A DNA stretch of 64,000 nucleotides from Bacillota bacterium (GCA_023386955.1 JAEWIS010000021.1:62001-126000), one strand, 5' to 3'. Counted from the first letter of the stretch, positions 45,236 through 54,803 are shown. A program made the numbers and translations. Notes: generated from the sequence alone by a model not told the origin.

Positions 45236-45973
45236 TTACTCCAACTCCAGCACCGAACGGCTGCTGATATAAGTGCCGCGGTCAATGCCCTGACAGATGG
45301 CCTTCATGGAGCCGGGTTGGTCAAAATTGAATACATGCATGGGCAGCTCGTAGTCCCGGGCGAGGATGAATGCCGCCTGATCCATCACTCGCAGGTCGCG
45401 GGAGAGCACGTCATTGTAGTGCAGGGACACGAACCGCCGCGCCGTTTTGTCCTTGCGGGGATCGGCATGCAGCACGCCGTCCACCCCTTGTTTGGCCACC
45501 AGCAGCGCGTCGCAGCCGGTTTCAATGGCCCGCTGCACAGAGGGATAATCCGTCGTTACATAGGGCTGACCGTTGCCTCCGGCAAAAATGACGATGTAGC
45601 CTTTTTCCAGATGGTGCACGGCCCGTAACCGGATGTAAGGCTCTGCCACGGATGCAACGGGAATGGCGGTCATCACCCGGACCTCCCGGGTGGTTTTGGA
45701 CTTCAGCACTCCCCGCAGCATCAGACTGTTAATGACAGTGGCCAACGTCCCGATGTTGTCCGCCTCCGCCCGTTCGATTCCCCAGGCTTCCCCCATATTG
45801 CCGCGGAAGATATTGCCGCCCCCGATAACCAGCCCCACCTCTACCCCCAACTCTACCACAGACAGAATCTCGTTGGCGATATGGTCCAGCCGCTCCGGCT
45901 CGAATCCGAACTCCGATGCTCCAGCCACCGCCCCTCCGCTCAGCTTAATCAATACCCGTTTGTACCTGGTCAT
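45236..45973 (-). CDS. pyrH: UMP kinase (PyrH) paralogue
   Basis: 245 residues of the amino-acid-kinase fold. KRVLIKLSGGAVAG, VGLVIGGGNIFRGNM, DNIGTLATVINSLML, FAGGNGQPYVTTD and the nucleotide site LLVAKQGVDGVLHADPR are standard UMP kinase motifs, converting UMP to UDP. The housekeeping pyrH normally lies between tsf and frr; this copy stands beside an acetyltransferase gene instead, so it is probably a second copy. AAGGAGG precedes the ATG. A terminator directly upstream isolates it from the GNAT gene. Confidence 0.88.
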   Translation of the reverse strand: MTRYKRVLIKLSGGAVAGASEFGFEPERLDHIANEILSVVELGVEVGLVIGGGNIFRGNMGEAWGIERAEADNIGTLATVINSLMLRGVLKSKTTREVRVMTAIPVASVAEPYIRLRAVHHLEKGYIVIFAGGNGQPYVTTDYPSVQRAIETGCDALLVAKQGVDGVLHADPRKDKTARRFVSLHYNDVLSRDLRVMDQAAFILARDYELPMHVFNFDQPGSMKAICQGIDRGTYISSRSVLELE

Positions 45974-45991
45974 ACAACCGCCTCCTTATCA

Positions 45992-46027
45992 AATAAAAAA
46001 ACACTAAAGCGGCTGCCGCTTTAGTGT
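45992..46027 (-). terminator. Hairpin terminator upstream of the UMP kinase gene
   Basis: ACACTAAAGCGGC at 46001-46013 pairs perfectly with GCCGCTTTAGTGT at 46015-46027. On the minus strand it is followed by nine T-rich bases, so it ends transcripts arriving from the GNAT gene. Confidence 0.9.
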
Positions 46028-46235
46028 CCCCATGAAGCAAATATATGAAATGACCAACCTCCGGGCTGAGACTGAACAGGTCCGTATCCGGTGCTGGCGC
46101 TTCATACTCTCACCCCTTATTCACTATAAAAAATCAGGTTTCCAAGATTTCTCTGATTTATTCTATACCGGGCTGCGGAGGAATGCAACACGCCAAAAAG
46201 GATTTTCATCCCACATCCCTATACAAGGCCGGTTG

Positions 46236-47234
46236 TTACCCTTCTCTGCCGGTAGCCCACAGAATCCGCGGGTCCACCTGCCGAACGAGGCGATACGCAT
46301 AAGGCGCGAAGCCGCGTCGGGGCCAAAACCGTGAGGACTCCAGATTGGTGATTCTCCAATCCGTCACACAGTTCACAAACCCTGCCTGGCGCGCATGGAC
46401 GAGGCCATAACGGGTAAGCGACTTGCCCACACCCAACCCCCGGGCATGGGGAGCAGTGGCCCCCACCTCCAGGCAGATGCACGAGCCGGGCATCATCATA
46501 TCGGACTCCGACTCCTCCGCCGGAAAAAAGGCCTGAAATCCAAGCAGCTCGCCGTCCTGGACAGCCACCCATAAAAACCCGGATTCATCGTCAATGAGAG
46601 CCGCATAACCATCCTCAAATCTCTTCCGGTCTTCGGCATAAGCCACACCCCAGACAGGCTCCTGAGCCTGATGCTCCATGATATATACCGCCGCTTTCCG
46701 TATAGCTGCTTCGTCCTCCTTCCGCGCCAGACGGATTTCTATACCGCCGGCCCGTTGAGGCAATTCAAGCTCCGGGGGAATCGTCTGCACCCCATGCACC
46801 TGTTCATACCCGAAGCCCAGCCGCAGCCACCCGTCCATAGCTCTGGCATCTCCGGCAGGCACCAGCGCATAATGCCGAAAGGCACCGCGCTTCACCCATT
46901 CCGCCGCAGCGGCGGCATACAAATCACGGTACAGCTCCGAACTTTCCCCTTCGGCAATCGCCGCTCCGGCATAGGCCACCCATACATGGCGCTCACGGAG
47001 CTTATCTGTTTCCAGCTTGCCGATGAGATAACCGGCCAACTTCTCTCCCCGGAACGCAGCCACTCCGACGGCTCCCGGCGGGGCCAGAAGATCCTCTATC
47101 ATCCGGGCGGCCTGCTCCGGTTCCTCGAACCTCTGCTGCAGGACAGATGTGCCCTGCCTCTCAGCCGCATGGCGCGCAGCCAGCAGGCGGCCCGCGGCTT
47201 CTGCATAGGAAGATTCAAATCCGACGATCCTCAT
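46236..47234 (-). CDS. GNAT N-acetyltransferase with two GNAT-like domains
   Basis: 332 residues. The N-terminal half (RLLAARHAAERQ to RLGFGYEQVHGVQTIP) is a degenerate GNAT domain. The C-terminal half has the acetyl-CoA binding motif ATAPHARGLGVGKSLTRYGLVHA and the final ITNLESSRFWPRRGFAPYAYRLVR. Such tandem enzymes acetylate amines of small molecules or proteins; the substrate is unknown. About 200 bp of non-coding sequence without features separates its stop from the terminator at 45992. Confidence 0.88.
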   Translation of the reverse strand: MRIVGFESSYAEAAGRLLAARHAAERQGTSVLQQRFEEPEQAARMIEDLLAPPGAVGVAAFRGEKLAGYLIGKLETDKLRERHVWVAYAGAAIAEGESSELYRDLYAAAAAEWVKRGAFRHYALVPAGDARAMDGWLRLGFGYEQVHGVQTIPPELELPQRAGGIEIRLARKEDEAAIRKAAVYIMEHQAQEPVWGVAYAEDRKRFEDGYAALIDDESGFLWVAVQDGELLGFQAFFPAEESESDMMMPGSCICLEVGATAPHARGLGVGKSLTRYGLVHARQAGFVNCVTDWRITNLESSRFWPRRGFAPYAYRLVRQVDPRILWATGREG

Positions 47235-47261
47235 TGGCTTCCCTCATTCCCGTATATAAAT

Positions 47262-47290
47262 AAAAAAGCCTGATCGCATCAGGCTTTAGT
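47262..47290. terminator. Hairpin terminator between GNAT and DUF4037 genes
   Basis: AAAGCCTGAT at 47265-47274 pairs with ATCAGGCTTT at 47278-47287. Minus-strand readthrough would meet TTTTTTA after it. It lies upstream of the GNAT start, so it might be an attenuator or the end of an unseen transcript. Confidence 0.65.
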
Positions 47291-47436
47291 TTTATAAAAA
47301 AGAGTCCGGATTTCCACCAAGACTTCAATCTAAATGATAACACAACCGTTATGAACAGTCTAGTAAAATTGGAGCAAACTGGTAAGATAGGGGTACCGGT
47401 ATATCTGCAAGGCGCGCCTGCAAAAGGAGCATATCA

Positions 47437-48552
47437 GTGAAAGGACTTGATCTTTGCGAAGCATTCTATTGGGAGGTGGTAAGGCCGATTATGGCCCACC
47501 GCTTTCCGACTTTATTGGAGCGGCACGCAGCCGGATTGATTGGGTACGGCTCAGATGTGCTGGGGCATGATGATGAATGGTCCCGCGATCACGAGTGGGG
47601 AGCCAGATGCCATATCTGGCTAACCGAAAGAGATTATGCGGAGCATGCTGCCGGATTGGACCGGGCCTTGACTGAAGAAGTACCCGTCTCATTTCGAGGC
47701 TGTCCGGCCCGGTTTACCCCGGATGAAGCCGGGGAGGTCCTTGTTCCTCATAAGGACAGCACCGGTCTGCATCATGTCGCCATCACAACCCTTTCCCGCC
47801 ACATGCACATCCAATTGGGAATGACTGCTGCGGAGCCAGCCTGGGTGGATTGGCTGGTTATCCCCGAGCAGAAGCTGCTGGAATGGACTCGGGGGCGGAT
47901 ATTTATAGACCCTCCGGGGGAAATTACCGCCTTGCGCAAAAGGCTGGCTTATCTGCCGGAAGGGGTTTGGCTGTACAAGCTGAAGGAGGCCTGGAGCCAC
48001 TTTGGAGGATTGTATGTGCCGGTACTCGCGGACCGCAGGGGGGACTCCTTCTCCGCCCGGCTTGCCCTCAACCGGCTGGCGGAAAAAGCGGTGCAGCTGA
48101 TCTTTTTGTACAATCGACAATACCGTCCTGGCACCTATAAGTGGATATCCCGGGAACTTGCCCGGATTGGTCCTGCCGCCGCTCGGCAAGGCCGGATGCT
48201 GGAAGCGGCCATCCTGGAGCCGAATGCTGCCCAGGCTGTCCACCGGATCGAAGAGGTTCTGGAGGAGCTGGCAGACCTGCATAACCAGCTCCGAATTACG
48301 GCTCCCGTCAAGCTGGAAGCTTCGCATCCCTATGCCCGTGGTTTGCAGGACCGTTCCTACAGCTCCTTGGAGAAAGTACTGACAGCCTCCTTGTCCCCGG
48401 AGCTCTGCCAGTTGGAGATTCCCGGCGGTGTAGACCAGTTTGTGACCAGTCCCTATATTCTTGTATGGGCAGAGCATTACAGCAAATTCAGAACGTTGTA
48501 TCAAATGAAGGCTGATATCGACCGCACGGGAATCGGCGACATGATGGTCTGA
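47437..48552 (+). CDS. DUF4037 nucleotidyltransferase-like protein
   Basis: 371 residues starting with GTG; AAAGGAG is located eight bases upstream. The segment GYGSDVLGHDDEWSRDHEWG carries the Gly-Ser and paired-Asp pattern of nucleotidyltransferase domains, with a long helical C-terminal DUF4037 domain (YLPEGVWLYKLKEAWSHFG and YNRQYRPGTYKWI). Relatives resemble aminoglycoside nucleotidyltransferases, but their activity is not established. Single gene followed by a terminator. Confidence 0.88.
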   Translation: MKGLDLCEAFYWEVVRPIMAHRFPTLLERHAAGLIGYGSDVLGHDDEWSRDHEWGARCHIWLTERDYAEHAAGLDRALTEEVPVSFRGCPARFTPDEAGEVLVPHKDSTGLHHVAITTLSRHMHIQLGMTAAEPAWVDWLVIPEQKLLEWTRGRIFIDPPGEITALRKRLAYLPEGVWLYKLKEAWSHFGGLYVPVLADRRGDSFSARLALNRLAEKAVQLIFLYNRQYRPGTYKWISRELARIGPAAARQGRMLEAAILEPNAAQAVHRIEEVLEELADLHNQLRITAPVKLEASHPYARGLQDRSYSSLEKVLTASLSPELCQLEIPGGVDQFVTSPYILVWAEHYSKFRTLYQMKADIDRTGIGDMMV

Positions 48553-48579
48553 TGACGTCTGCCTGAACATCACACATTA

Positions 48580-48607
48580 AAGGACGCTCCACTGGGAGCG
48601 TCCTTGT
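48580..48607. terminator. Terminator between DUF4037 and pirin genes
   Basis: AAGGACGCTCC at 48580-48590 pairs with GGAGCGTCCTT at 48595-48605, between two converging genes. Confidence 0.85.
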
Positions 48608-48612
48608 TCGTG

Positions 48613-49317
48613 TTACGGCAGATCGATTAGCATGAAGCTTGCTCCCGCGGCTGTCTGCAGGTTCAGCTCCTCCACTTCGCTGATCCGGGCGGCGTCCCGC
48701 TTCCCGAGCTGCTTCTCTCCGTTCAGCGTCAGCTCGCCCTCGATAACGAAGAGGTAAATCCGGCGCCCTGCTTCCTGCCGGAAGGTGAGGGTTTGCCCTG
48801 CCTCCAGCTCAGATAGGTAGAGGGTCAGATCCTGGTGGATAAACACAGTTTTGTCAGAATGGGTTGTGTTGGAGACAACCGGCAGCAGACGGTTTTTCAT
48901 GGCGGACAGATCGTAGGCGATCTGCTCGTAGGATGGCTGCAAGCCCTGCTCGCCGGGCATAAACCACAGCTGGAGGAAGTTCACTTCCTCCTCCGCCGAT
49001 GGATTCATCTCCGAATGGACAATCCCGGTACCAGCGGTCATCCGTTGAACCTCACCACGCCGGAGCACCTCCCGGTTCCCCGTGCTGTCCTGATGCTGGA
49101 GCTCCCCCTTCAACACGACGGACACAATCTCCATTTCCTTGTGGGGATGGGAGCCGAAGCCCTTCAGCGGGGCGACAAAATCATCGTTGAACACCCGGAG
49201 CGGACCAAAATGCATATTGTCCGGATCGCGGTACTCGGCAAAGGAAAAGCTGAAATTGCTTTGCAGCCAACCATGGTCTGCGGAGAATCTGTCTGCTGCA
49301 GGATAGACGTTAATCAT
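48613..49317 (-). CDS. Pirin family protein (YhhW-like bicupin)
   Basis: 234 residues. Two cupin folds: the first has the metal-binding His motif FGSHPHKEMEIVS and GTGIVHSEMNP, the second is shorter and lacks clear metal ligands. Family members such as YhhW act as quercetin 2,3-dioxygenases or redox sensors. The start at 49317 has GGAGGG seven bases upstream. A textbook sigma-A promoter precedes it. Confidence 0.92.
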   Translation of the reverse strand: MINVYPAADRFSADHGWLQSNFSFSFAEYRDPDNMHFGPLRVFNDDFVAPLKGFGSHPHKEMEIVSVVLKGELQHQDSTGNREVLRRGEVQRMTAGTGIVHSEMNPSAEEEVNFLQLWFMPGEQGLQPSYEQIAYDLSAMKNRLLPVVSNTTHSDKTVFIHQDLTLYLSELEAGQTLTFRQEAGRRIYLFVIEGELTLNGEKQLGKRDAARISEVEELNLQTAAGASFMLIDLP

Positions 49318-49345
49318 TTGTGATCCCTCCATTTCGTATATCTGT

Positions 49346-49375
49346 ATTATAGAGTTATTTACTTACTATTGTCAA
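49346..49375 (-). promoter_or_regulatory. Sigma-A promoter of the pirin gene
   Basis: On the minus strand TTGACA (49370-49375) and TATAAT (49346-49351) are separated by 18 bp; both hexamers are perfect. The transcript would start about 20 bp before the start codon region. Confidence 0.8.
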
Positions 49376-49498
49376 GCGACTAATATATGTGTAGTAAAAT
49401 TCATGGGTTTTTACATTTGGGGCATACTGCTAATTAGGCCTTTTTGGAGGGTGCACACTCTCCGGTCCAACACACCTATAAAGGACGGACCCCAAAAT

Positions 49499-50356
49499 AT
49501 GATGAATACTGTATCGTTTGCGGTGCTGGCCCTAATAGCTTTAGCTACCCTCATCTTTTTTATTGTCCGGACTAAAAGCTACTTCATTGTATTCCTGTTC
49601 TTAGCGTATGTCGGCATGATCTACGTCTTCGAATATGTCATTCTGGTCCTGTTCCATTCCTATACCTATCATCCCCGGATGCTGCCAGACCCGTATATGG
49701 ACAGCATGATGGGTGCGTTTATCTCCAATTTCCTGACGGTCCCTACCCTAGGCCTGGCCATGGTGATTTACCGGCTGAGGTTCCGCTGGGCCATCCTATT
49801 TTCTTGTTTAATGGTTGGGATTGAGTGGCTGTTTTTGAGGCTGGGAATTTATGAGCATGAATGGTGGAGACTGTCTTACTCCTTCGTCGCGTTTATTTTC
49901 TTCTTTTGGCTGGTTAGCTTTTGGGCGCGCCGAGTTGAGCACGGAAACCGCCTCTTCCAATACGTCAGCCTGCTGATGTTTTCCTTAAGTGTCCTAAATA
50001 CGCTGGCATTTGTAAGAATGCTAGTGAACATAGGTATTTTCGAGCCGGGATTTTTTGAAAATCCAACACGGGATGATGTTGCCTTCACGGTTCCGTATGT
50101 TTTCCTGAAGGGGATCCTCCTGACAAACGCCATTTATTGGACGCGGAAGCTCCGGTGGACCTTGGCAGTTGTGGCTGTTCTGCTCGGCCTCCACTATGTT
50201 CTCGTCAGCGCGGGTATTCTGAAGCTGTTTATCTCCCCATGGACCTACTGGCCGATTTACACTATCAGCCTTCTGGTTGGAGCCGGACTCATTTGGTTGG
50301 CGATGCGGCTCCTCCGCCGTCCTGCCGGTTCCGCTCCCGGTATTGGCCGGGGGTGA
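49499..50356 (+). CDS. Multi-pass membrane protein of unknown function
   Basis: 285 residues with about eight or nine membrane helices, for example TVSFAVLALIALATLIFFIV and FIVFLFLAYVGMIYVFEYVIL. No catalytic motif was recognised and I cannot assign a family, though it has the general look of the CBO0543-like spore-former membrane proteins. AAGGACGG lies upstream of the ATG at 49499; the frame extends further upstream without a better signal. Its last 68 bp overlap the 3' end of the AraC regulator gene on the other strand. Confidence 0.75.
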   Translation: MMNTVSFAVLALIALATLIFFIVRTKSYFIVFLFLAYVGMIYVFEYVILVLFHSYTYHPRMLPDPYMDSMMGAFISNFLTVPTLGLAMVIYRLRFRWAILFSCLMVGIEWLFLRLGIYEHEWWRLSYSFVAFIFFFWLVSFWARRVEHGNRLFQYVSLLMFSLSVLNTLAFVRMLVNIGIFEPGFFENPTRDDVAFTVPYVFLKGILLTNAIYWTRKLRWTLAVVAVLLGLHYVLVSAGILKLFISPWTYWPIYTISLLVGAGLIWLAMRLLRRPAGSAPGIGRG

Positions 50357-52619
50357 TCCCCTCCTGCTTCCGGAAAAAGCGGATAAAGTTCTGCGAGTTG
50401 TTATAGGTCAGGCGTTCGGCAATGTCCTTGATGGGCATATCCGTTTCCAACAGCCACCGTTTGGCCATATGAACCCGGTAGGCTGCCAGGTATTCGCTGA
50501 ACAGCTGGTTGGTCTCTCGCTTGAACACACCACTGAGATAATGGGTGTTGTAGTGCAGGATCGAAGCACATTCCTCCAGGGTGAAATCCGTATCAAACCG
50601 TTTGTGGATCATGTCGATCATAGCCTCGGAAAGATTGCGGTACTGGGAATCCCCCCGCTCCTGGAAGATGCGGGCCAAAGGTGCCACCAGACGGCGGGCA
50701 AACCATTTTTCGATTTCCCCTGGCACATACAGCTGGAGCAGCTCATTATACAGCTGGGCATACTCCTCCGCCTCCAGCTGGGACAGCGTTATCCCGGACT
50801 CCTGCATGAGGATCATCAAATCGTTCAGGAGGCGGACCAGCGCAATCTGGTATTCACCCGGGCTGCGCTCAGCTGAGAAGGTTTCCTCCATCCATTGATG
50901 CAATATTCCAAGCGCCTTTTCCTCATCCGCCAGCTTCACCGCATCCGTCAGCTCATGCAGCAGCTGCCGCGGATAATGGTACAAGGCGGAATGATGGCCC
51001 CGGTTGACGTCTGCAAAATGGATGGTTACCCCTGTTCCCAGCTTCAGGCGGTGCTTCAGGGCATCCGCCGCTTCTCTGTACCCCCGCGCGGACTCCCGCA
51101 CACTTCCGAAGGGCAGACTGATGCCCATACTGATGGACAGCTTCAAATAAGCTTCGATGTTCCTCCGCATGGTTTCAGTCAGGGCAAAAACATGCCGGCG
51201 GAACGCCTCCTCCGTCATCCCTGCCGCCCCGATCAGGGTAATTTGGGTTTGGTCCAGAGTGACGGGAGGAAAGCAAATCTCCGGCCCCAGACTCTCCTCT
51301 ACAATATTATTGGAGGCAAACAGAAGAAGATCGGCATCCCCCGGGGAATACGGGGTTCCCTCCAGGGTATCGGTTTGCATGGCCACTACGGCCAGCCTGT
51401 CCCACTGCTTCACCCGTTCCCCCAAGCCGTAGCGGGTGATTTGCTCCCCGATCTCCGACTCCTTCAGCTGGCCCTGGTACAGCTTCATCAGAAACAGCAC
51501 ACGCAGCTGCCGGGTATTAATGGAAATTTCTTTTTTCATATAGGAGTTTGAGGCCGTTAAATGGTCCAGGTGCTCCTCAATCATCTGAAATTCATTCTGC
51601 GCCCGCAAGGACTGGCGCTTCCCGATCCGCTGCAGCAAGCTTTGAATCGGGGTATACATGCTCCTGCTGCCCAGCCAGACGAAACACAGGGTCACTGAGA
51701 CGATAGCCAGGAATATAATCAGCATCACCCAGGCCAGCTGTGTGGATTGCGCCGACATCAGGTGGAGATCCGTCACCAGCACGTAAATCCATCCGTTGTA
51801 ATCTGAACGTACATACGTAAGGGTATAGTCCCCCCGGCCTGCCTCGACCTCCATCTGACCGCTCTGTTCCGTCAATCTCTCCAGAGTTTCCTTGGTGATA
51901 TAGCCTGTGTCCATAGCAGACATACCGGTAAGGGCCGGGTCGCGGTGGAACAGCAGATGCCGGTCGGGCCCGATAATAAACATATCCTGAAAATCCGACT
52001 CCAGATCCACCCATTGCTCCAGGCGGCAGCTGGGGATATAGGCCAGCGCCAGCCCCCGCTTTTCCGAGCTGCGGACGGGGAGTTTTTTGGACAGGGCTAT
52101 GGTATACTTGCACCCAGATACCTCCGAGGACGGAGATCCCAGGGACACCGTCTGCCGCAGGGACCAGCTGGAATCGTACGGAAGATCATTGAAGGCCAGG
52201 AGTGCATCCTTGGCGGGGAACTCCTCGAATTCATATAGACGTTCGTTATTAATCAGCCAATTGTCGCTAAAGTTCAACAGCACCACGTCCGTCACCGGCG
52301 AACCTCCCGACTGGAGGTTGCTGAGATTTTTGCGGAAGCTGTTGTTCTGGGCAAACTCCCGGCTGGTAATGGGCTGGTACAGGGCATCCTGTACGGCGGC
52401 GGAATTCACCACCTGATTCAGGTTGGTGTCCGTGTTCTTCAGCACCTGCTCCACGTTGCCCGCCAGCTGGCGGAGCAGATCATGGCTGGTCTGATCCAGA
52501 TGGGAGCGGATTTCACCGCTGGATTTCATATAAGAGAACACGCCGAACGCCAACACCGGAATCACGCCGATGGCGAACCCGAACCATAATAAACTGCGGT
52601 AAATGCTTCTATGCTTCAC
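50289..52619 (-). CDS. Membrane-anchored AraC regulator with extracellular sensor
   Basis: 776 residues. Two membrane helices (about 12-32 and 290-312) flank an outside sensor of the Cache type. A cytoplasmic middle region of about 300 residues leads to a C-terminal AraC double HTH (TLEECASILHYNTHYLSGVF and DIAERLTYNNSQNFIRFFRKQ). This one-protein receptor-regulator type is frequent in Paenibacillus near polysaccharide-use genes. The GTG at 52619 is preferred as start because GGAGGT is seven bases upstream; an ATG at 52643 lacks a site. It is near a solute-binding protein gene that could belong to its regulon. Confidence 0.9.
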   Translation of the reverse strand: MKHRSIYRSLLWFGFAIGVIPVLAFGVFSYMKSSGEIRSHLDQTSHDLLRQLAGNVEQVLKNTDTNLNQVVNSAAVQDALYQPITSREFAQNNSFRKNLSNLQSGGSPVTDVVLLNFSDNWLINNERLYEFEEFPAKDALLAFNDLPYDSSWSLRQTVSLGSPSSEVSGCKYTIALSKKLPVRSSEKRGLALAYIPSCRLEQWVDLESDFQDMFIIGPDRHLLFHRDPALTGMSAMDTGYITKETLERLTEQSGQMEVEAGRGDYTLTYVRSDYNGWIYVLVTDLHLMSAQSTQLAWVMLIIFLAIVSVTLCFVWLGSRSMYTPIQSLLQRIGKRQSLRAQNEFQMIEEHLDHLTASNSYMKKEISINTRQLRVLFLMKLYQGQLKESEIGEQITRYGLGERVKQWDRLAVVAMQTDTLEGTPYSPGDADLLLFASNNIVEESLGPEICFPPVTLDQTQITLIGAAGMTEEAFRRHVFALTETMRRNIEAYLKLSISMGISLPFGSVRESARGYREAADALKHRLKLGTGVTIHFADVNRGHHSALYHYPRQLLHELTDAVKLADEEKALGILHQWMEETFSAERSPGEYQIALVRLLNDLMILMQESGITLSQLEAEEYAQLYNELLQLYVPGEIEKWFARRLVAPLARIFQERGDSQYRNLSEAMIDMIHKRFDTDFTLEECASILHYNTHYLSGVFKRETNQLFSEYLAAYRVHMAKRWLLETDMPIKDIAERLTYNNSQNFIRFFRKQEGITPGQYRERNRQDGGGAASPTK

Positions 52620-52749
52620 TATAAGGACCTCCGGTAAAACCATGCTGTTCGAAGCTGGTTAAAGTGTACCACATCGCCGCGATTTCGTTGAGGCAAGTCG
52701 GGTGATATCAGGTATAATGGGCAGGAGAAGAAGTCCGGCGAACATCCGC

Positions 52750-53193
52750 TCACGTAACATCAAGCTGCATCCGCCGCGCCGGTCCCCCTTGTGTGTGGGT
52801 TACGCCGTTAGTGATGAAACCAACAGATTCATAAAACCCTGCCGCCTGCGGGCTGGCGGTTACCTCAATACGCAAGCCGCGGCGCGCAGCGTCTTCGATC
52901 AGGGCAGTTGCAACGCCTTTGCGCATCCAATGGGGATCTGTGAACAGATCCTCAAGCTCAAGGAAATCATCAACAGGACGTGCAGACGCAAAACCGACCA
53001 CACGTCCGTCCACAACAGCAACACGCGCGAACGGCAGCATGGAATCGTCCCACTCGAGCCATTCCGGATGGGCAGCGAAGAGCTCACGGGCACCCTCATA
53101 GGTCAGCGAAGCGCAACGAAAGATACTGCGCAGTGTATCGGCATCGCCGCCGACTGCACTTCTAATGACAATTTTAGCCGAGATATCATTCAC
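52750..53193 (-). CDS. GNAT family N-acetyltransferase
   Basis: 147 residues. A single GNAT domain with the acetyl-CoA motif DPHWMRKGVATALIEDAARRG and the final strand ASPQAAGFYESVGFITNG. The substrate is unknown. The GTG at 53193 has AAAGGAG eight bases upstream; the ATG pair further upstream overlaps that region. It is divergent from the solute-binding protein gene, with only 71 bp between the two starts. Confidence 0.88.
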   Translation of the reverse strand: MNDISAKIVIRSAVGGDADTLRSIFRCASLTYEGARELFAAHPEWLEWDDSMLPFARVAVVDGRVVGFASARPVDDFLELEDLFTDPHWMRKGVATALIEDAARRGLRIEVTASPQAAGFYESVGFITNGVTHTQGGPARRMQLDVT

Positions 53194-53264
53194 CGCAGAT
53201 TCTCCTTTTACGAGCATCAATCAACTTTACCTTACATGTGTCACCAGGAGGTTTTAAAAAGGAT

Positions 53265-54803
53265 ATGAGCCGTTTCCGGTCTTACTTCATGATACCGCTT
53301 CTATTGGGCTTAGGGCTAGTCCCGGCCGGCTTGGCCGGCTGCTCCGGGCCGCCAGCCGGAGACCCGAAGGAGGAGAGTGCCGAGCCTCTCCGCATCACCG
53401 CCATGGCCTATCTGATGAATGCGGGGAACCCCTCGGAAACCCTCAAGCAGCTGATTGAGGAAAAAACCAATACCAAGCTTGACATCCAATGGGTGCTGGA
53501 CAGCAACTATGACGAAATCATGGAAGCCTCCTTCGCAGCAGGGACATTGCCGCAGGTGGTCTATATCAAAAACCAGGTTTCCTTCCAGCAATACCGGGAC
53601 GCCATGAAAAGCGGCTACTTCTGGGAGGTCGGCCATCTGTTTAAGGACTACCCCAACCTGAGCAGGCTGCGGCCGGAAATCCTGCAGAATACCGCCGTGG
53701 ACGGCAGGGTGTATTCCATCTATGCGGAGGTGCCCTCCTCCCGCCAGGGCATCATCTACCGCAAGGATTGGGCGGACCGACTGGGGCTTGAGGCCCCGTC
53801 TACCGTAGAGGAGCTGTACCGGATGATGAAGGCCTTCACAGAGGATGATCCTGACGGCAACGGGTTGCCGGACACCATCGGCTTGGCGGACCGCAGCGAT
53901 CTGGTCTTCGGCGCCTTCAAAACGGTGTCCTCCTACTTCGGCACCCCCAACAATTGGGGGCTGGCAGAGAATGGGCTGCAGCCGGAATTCCTGTTCCCCG
54001 GCTACCGGGATACAATGGACTTCTTCCGCAGGCTGTACCGGGAGAAGCTGATTAACCGGGATTTTACCATCATGAGCAAAAACGATCAGATTAACCTGCT
54101 GCTAACCGGCAAAGCAGGCATGTACATCGGCTCCATGGAGGATGTGCAGACCTTCTCCCGGAAGCTTGCCGCCCATGACCCTGCTGCTGTCCTGGATGTC
54201 CAGAACCGGATTCAAGGGCCCCGGGGAACAGGCGTATGGGGACTGCCCGGTTATATCTCGGCGGTGGTTTTCCCCAAATCCTCCGTCAAAACGGAGCAGG
54301 AGCTGCGGGCCATTCTCGGCTTCTTCGACCGGCTGATGGAGCCGGAGATGGCGAATCTGGTCACCTATGGGGTCGAGGGTATCCACTATACACTGGTGGA
54401 GGGCAAGGTGCTGTCCAGTGAAAACAGGCAGCTGCTGGAGAAGGAAGTGATTCCCTATGCCACCCTGCTGCAGCGCGGAAACGGCCATGACACCGGGATC
54501 CGGGATTCCTACTTCACCTTGCCCGTCCGGCAGAAAGCGGCACGGCTGGTTCAGGATAATGAGGCCATCGTTATCCAGGACCCCACCGCCGCCCTGGATT
54601 CCAAAACCTTCGCCGAAAAGGGAACCCGCCTGGCGGATATGATCCGGGACGCCACCTATGCCTACATCCTGGAGGAGGGCTCCGGCGACGCCGGATTTAC
54701 GGAGGCGGTGGAGAAGTGGCGTCAGGAAGGCGGCAGCAGCATGATTGCCGAATACAACGAGGCATACCGGCAGCAGCAGGCGGGGGGCCCACTCTCCCGG
54801 TAA
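53265..54803 (+). CDS. Extracellular solute-binding lipoprotein (ABC sugar importer type)
   Basis: 512 residues. The signal ends LAGCSGPP, a lipobox. The mature part has the two-lobed type 1 family fold: ITAMAYLMNAGNPSETLKQLIEE near the start, SSRQGIIYRKDWADRLGL and GKAGMYIGSMEDVQ. The segment EDDPDGNGLPDTIGL is the calcium-binding-like loop found in many Paenibacillus LipO-type binding proteins. These capture oligosaccharides for import, but no permease genes follow here. AGGAGG at 53246 and AAAAGGAT nearer the ATG precede 53265. Confidence 0.9.
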   Translation: MSRFRSYFMIPLLLGLGLVPAGLAGCSGPPAGDPKEESAEPLRITAMAYLMNAGNPSETLKQLIEEKTNTKLDIQWVLDSNYDEIMEASFAAGTLPQVVYIKNQVSFQQYRDAMKSGYFWEVGHLFKDYPNLSRLRPEILQNTAVDGRVYSIYAEVPSSRQGIIYRKDWADRLGLEAPSTVEELYRMMKAFTEDDPDGNGLPDTIGLADRSDLVFGAFKTVSSYFGTPNNWGLAENGLQPEFLFPGYRDTMDFFRRLYREKLINRDFTIMSKNDQINLLLTGKAGMYIGSMEDVQTFSRKLAAHDPAAVLDVQNRIQGPRGTGVWGLPGYISAVVFPKSSVKTEQELRAILGFFDRLMEPEMANLVTYGVEGIHYTLVEGKVLSSENRQLLEKEVIPYATLLQRGNGHDTGIRDSYFTLPVRQKAARLVQDNEAIVIQDPTAALDSKTFAEKGTRLADMIRDATYAYILEEGSGDAGFTEAVEKWRQEGGSSMIAEYNEAYRQQQAGGPLSR

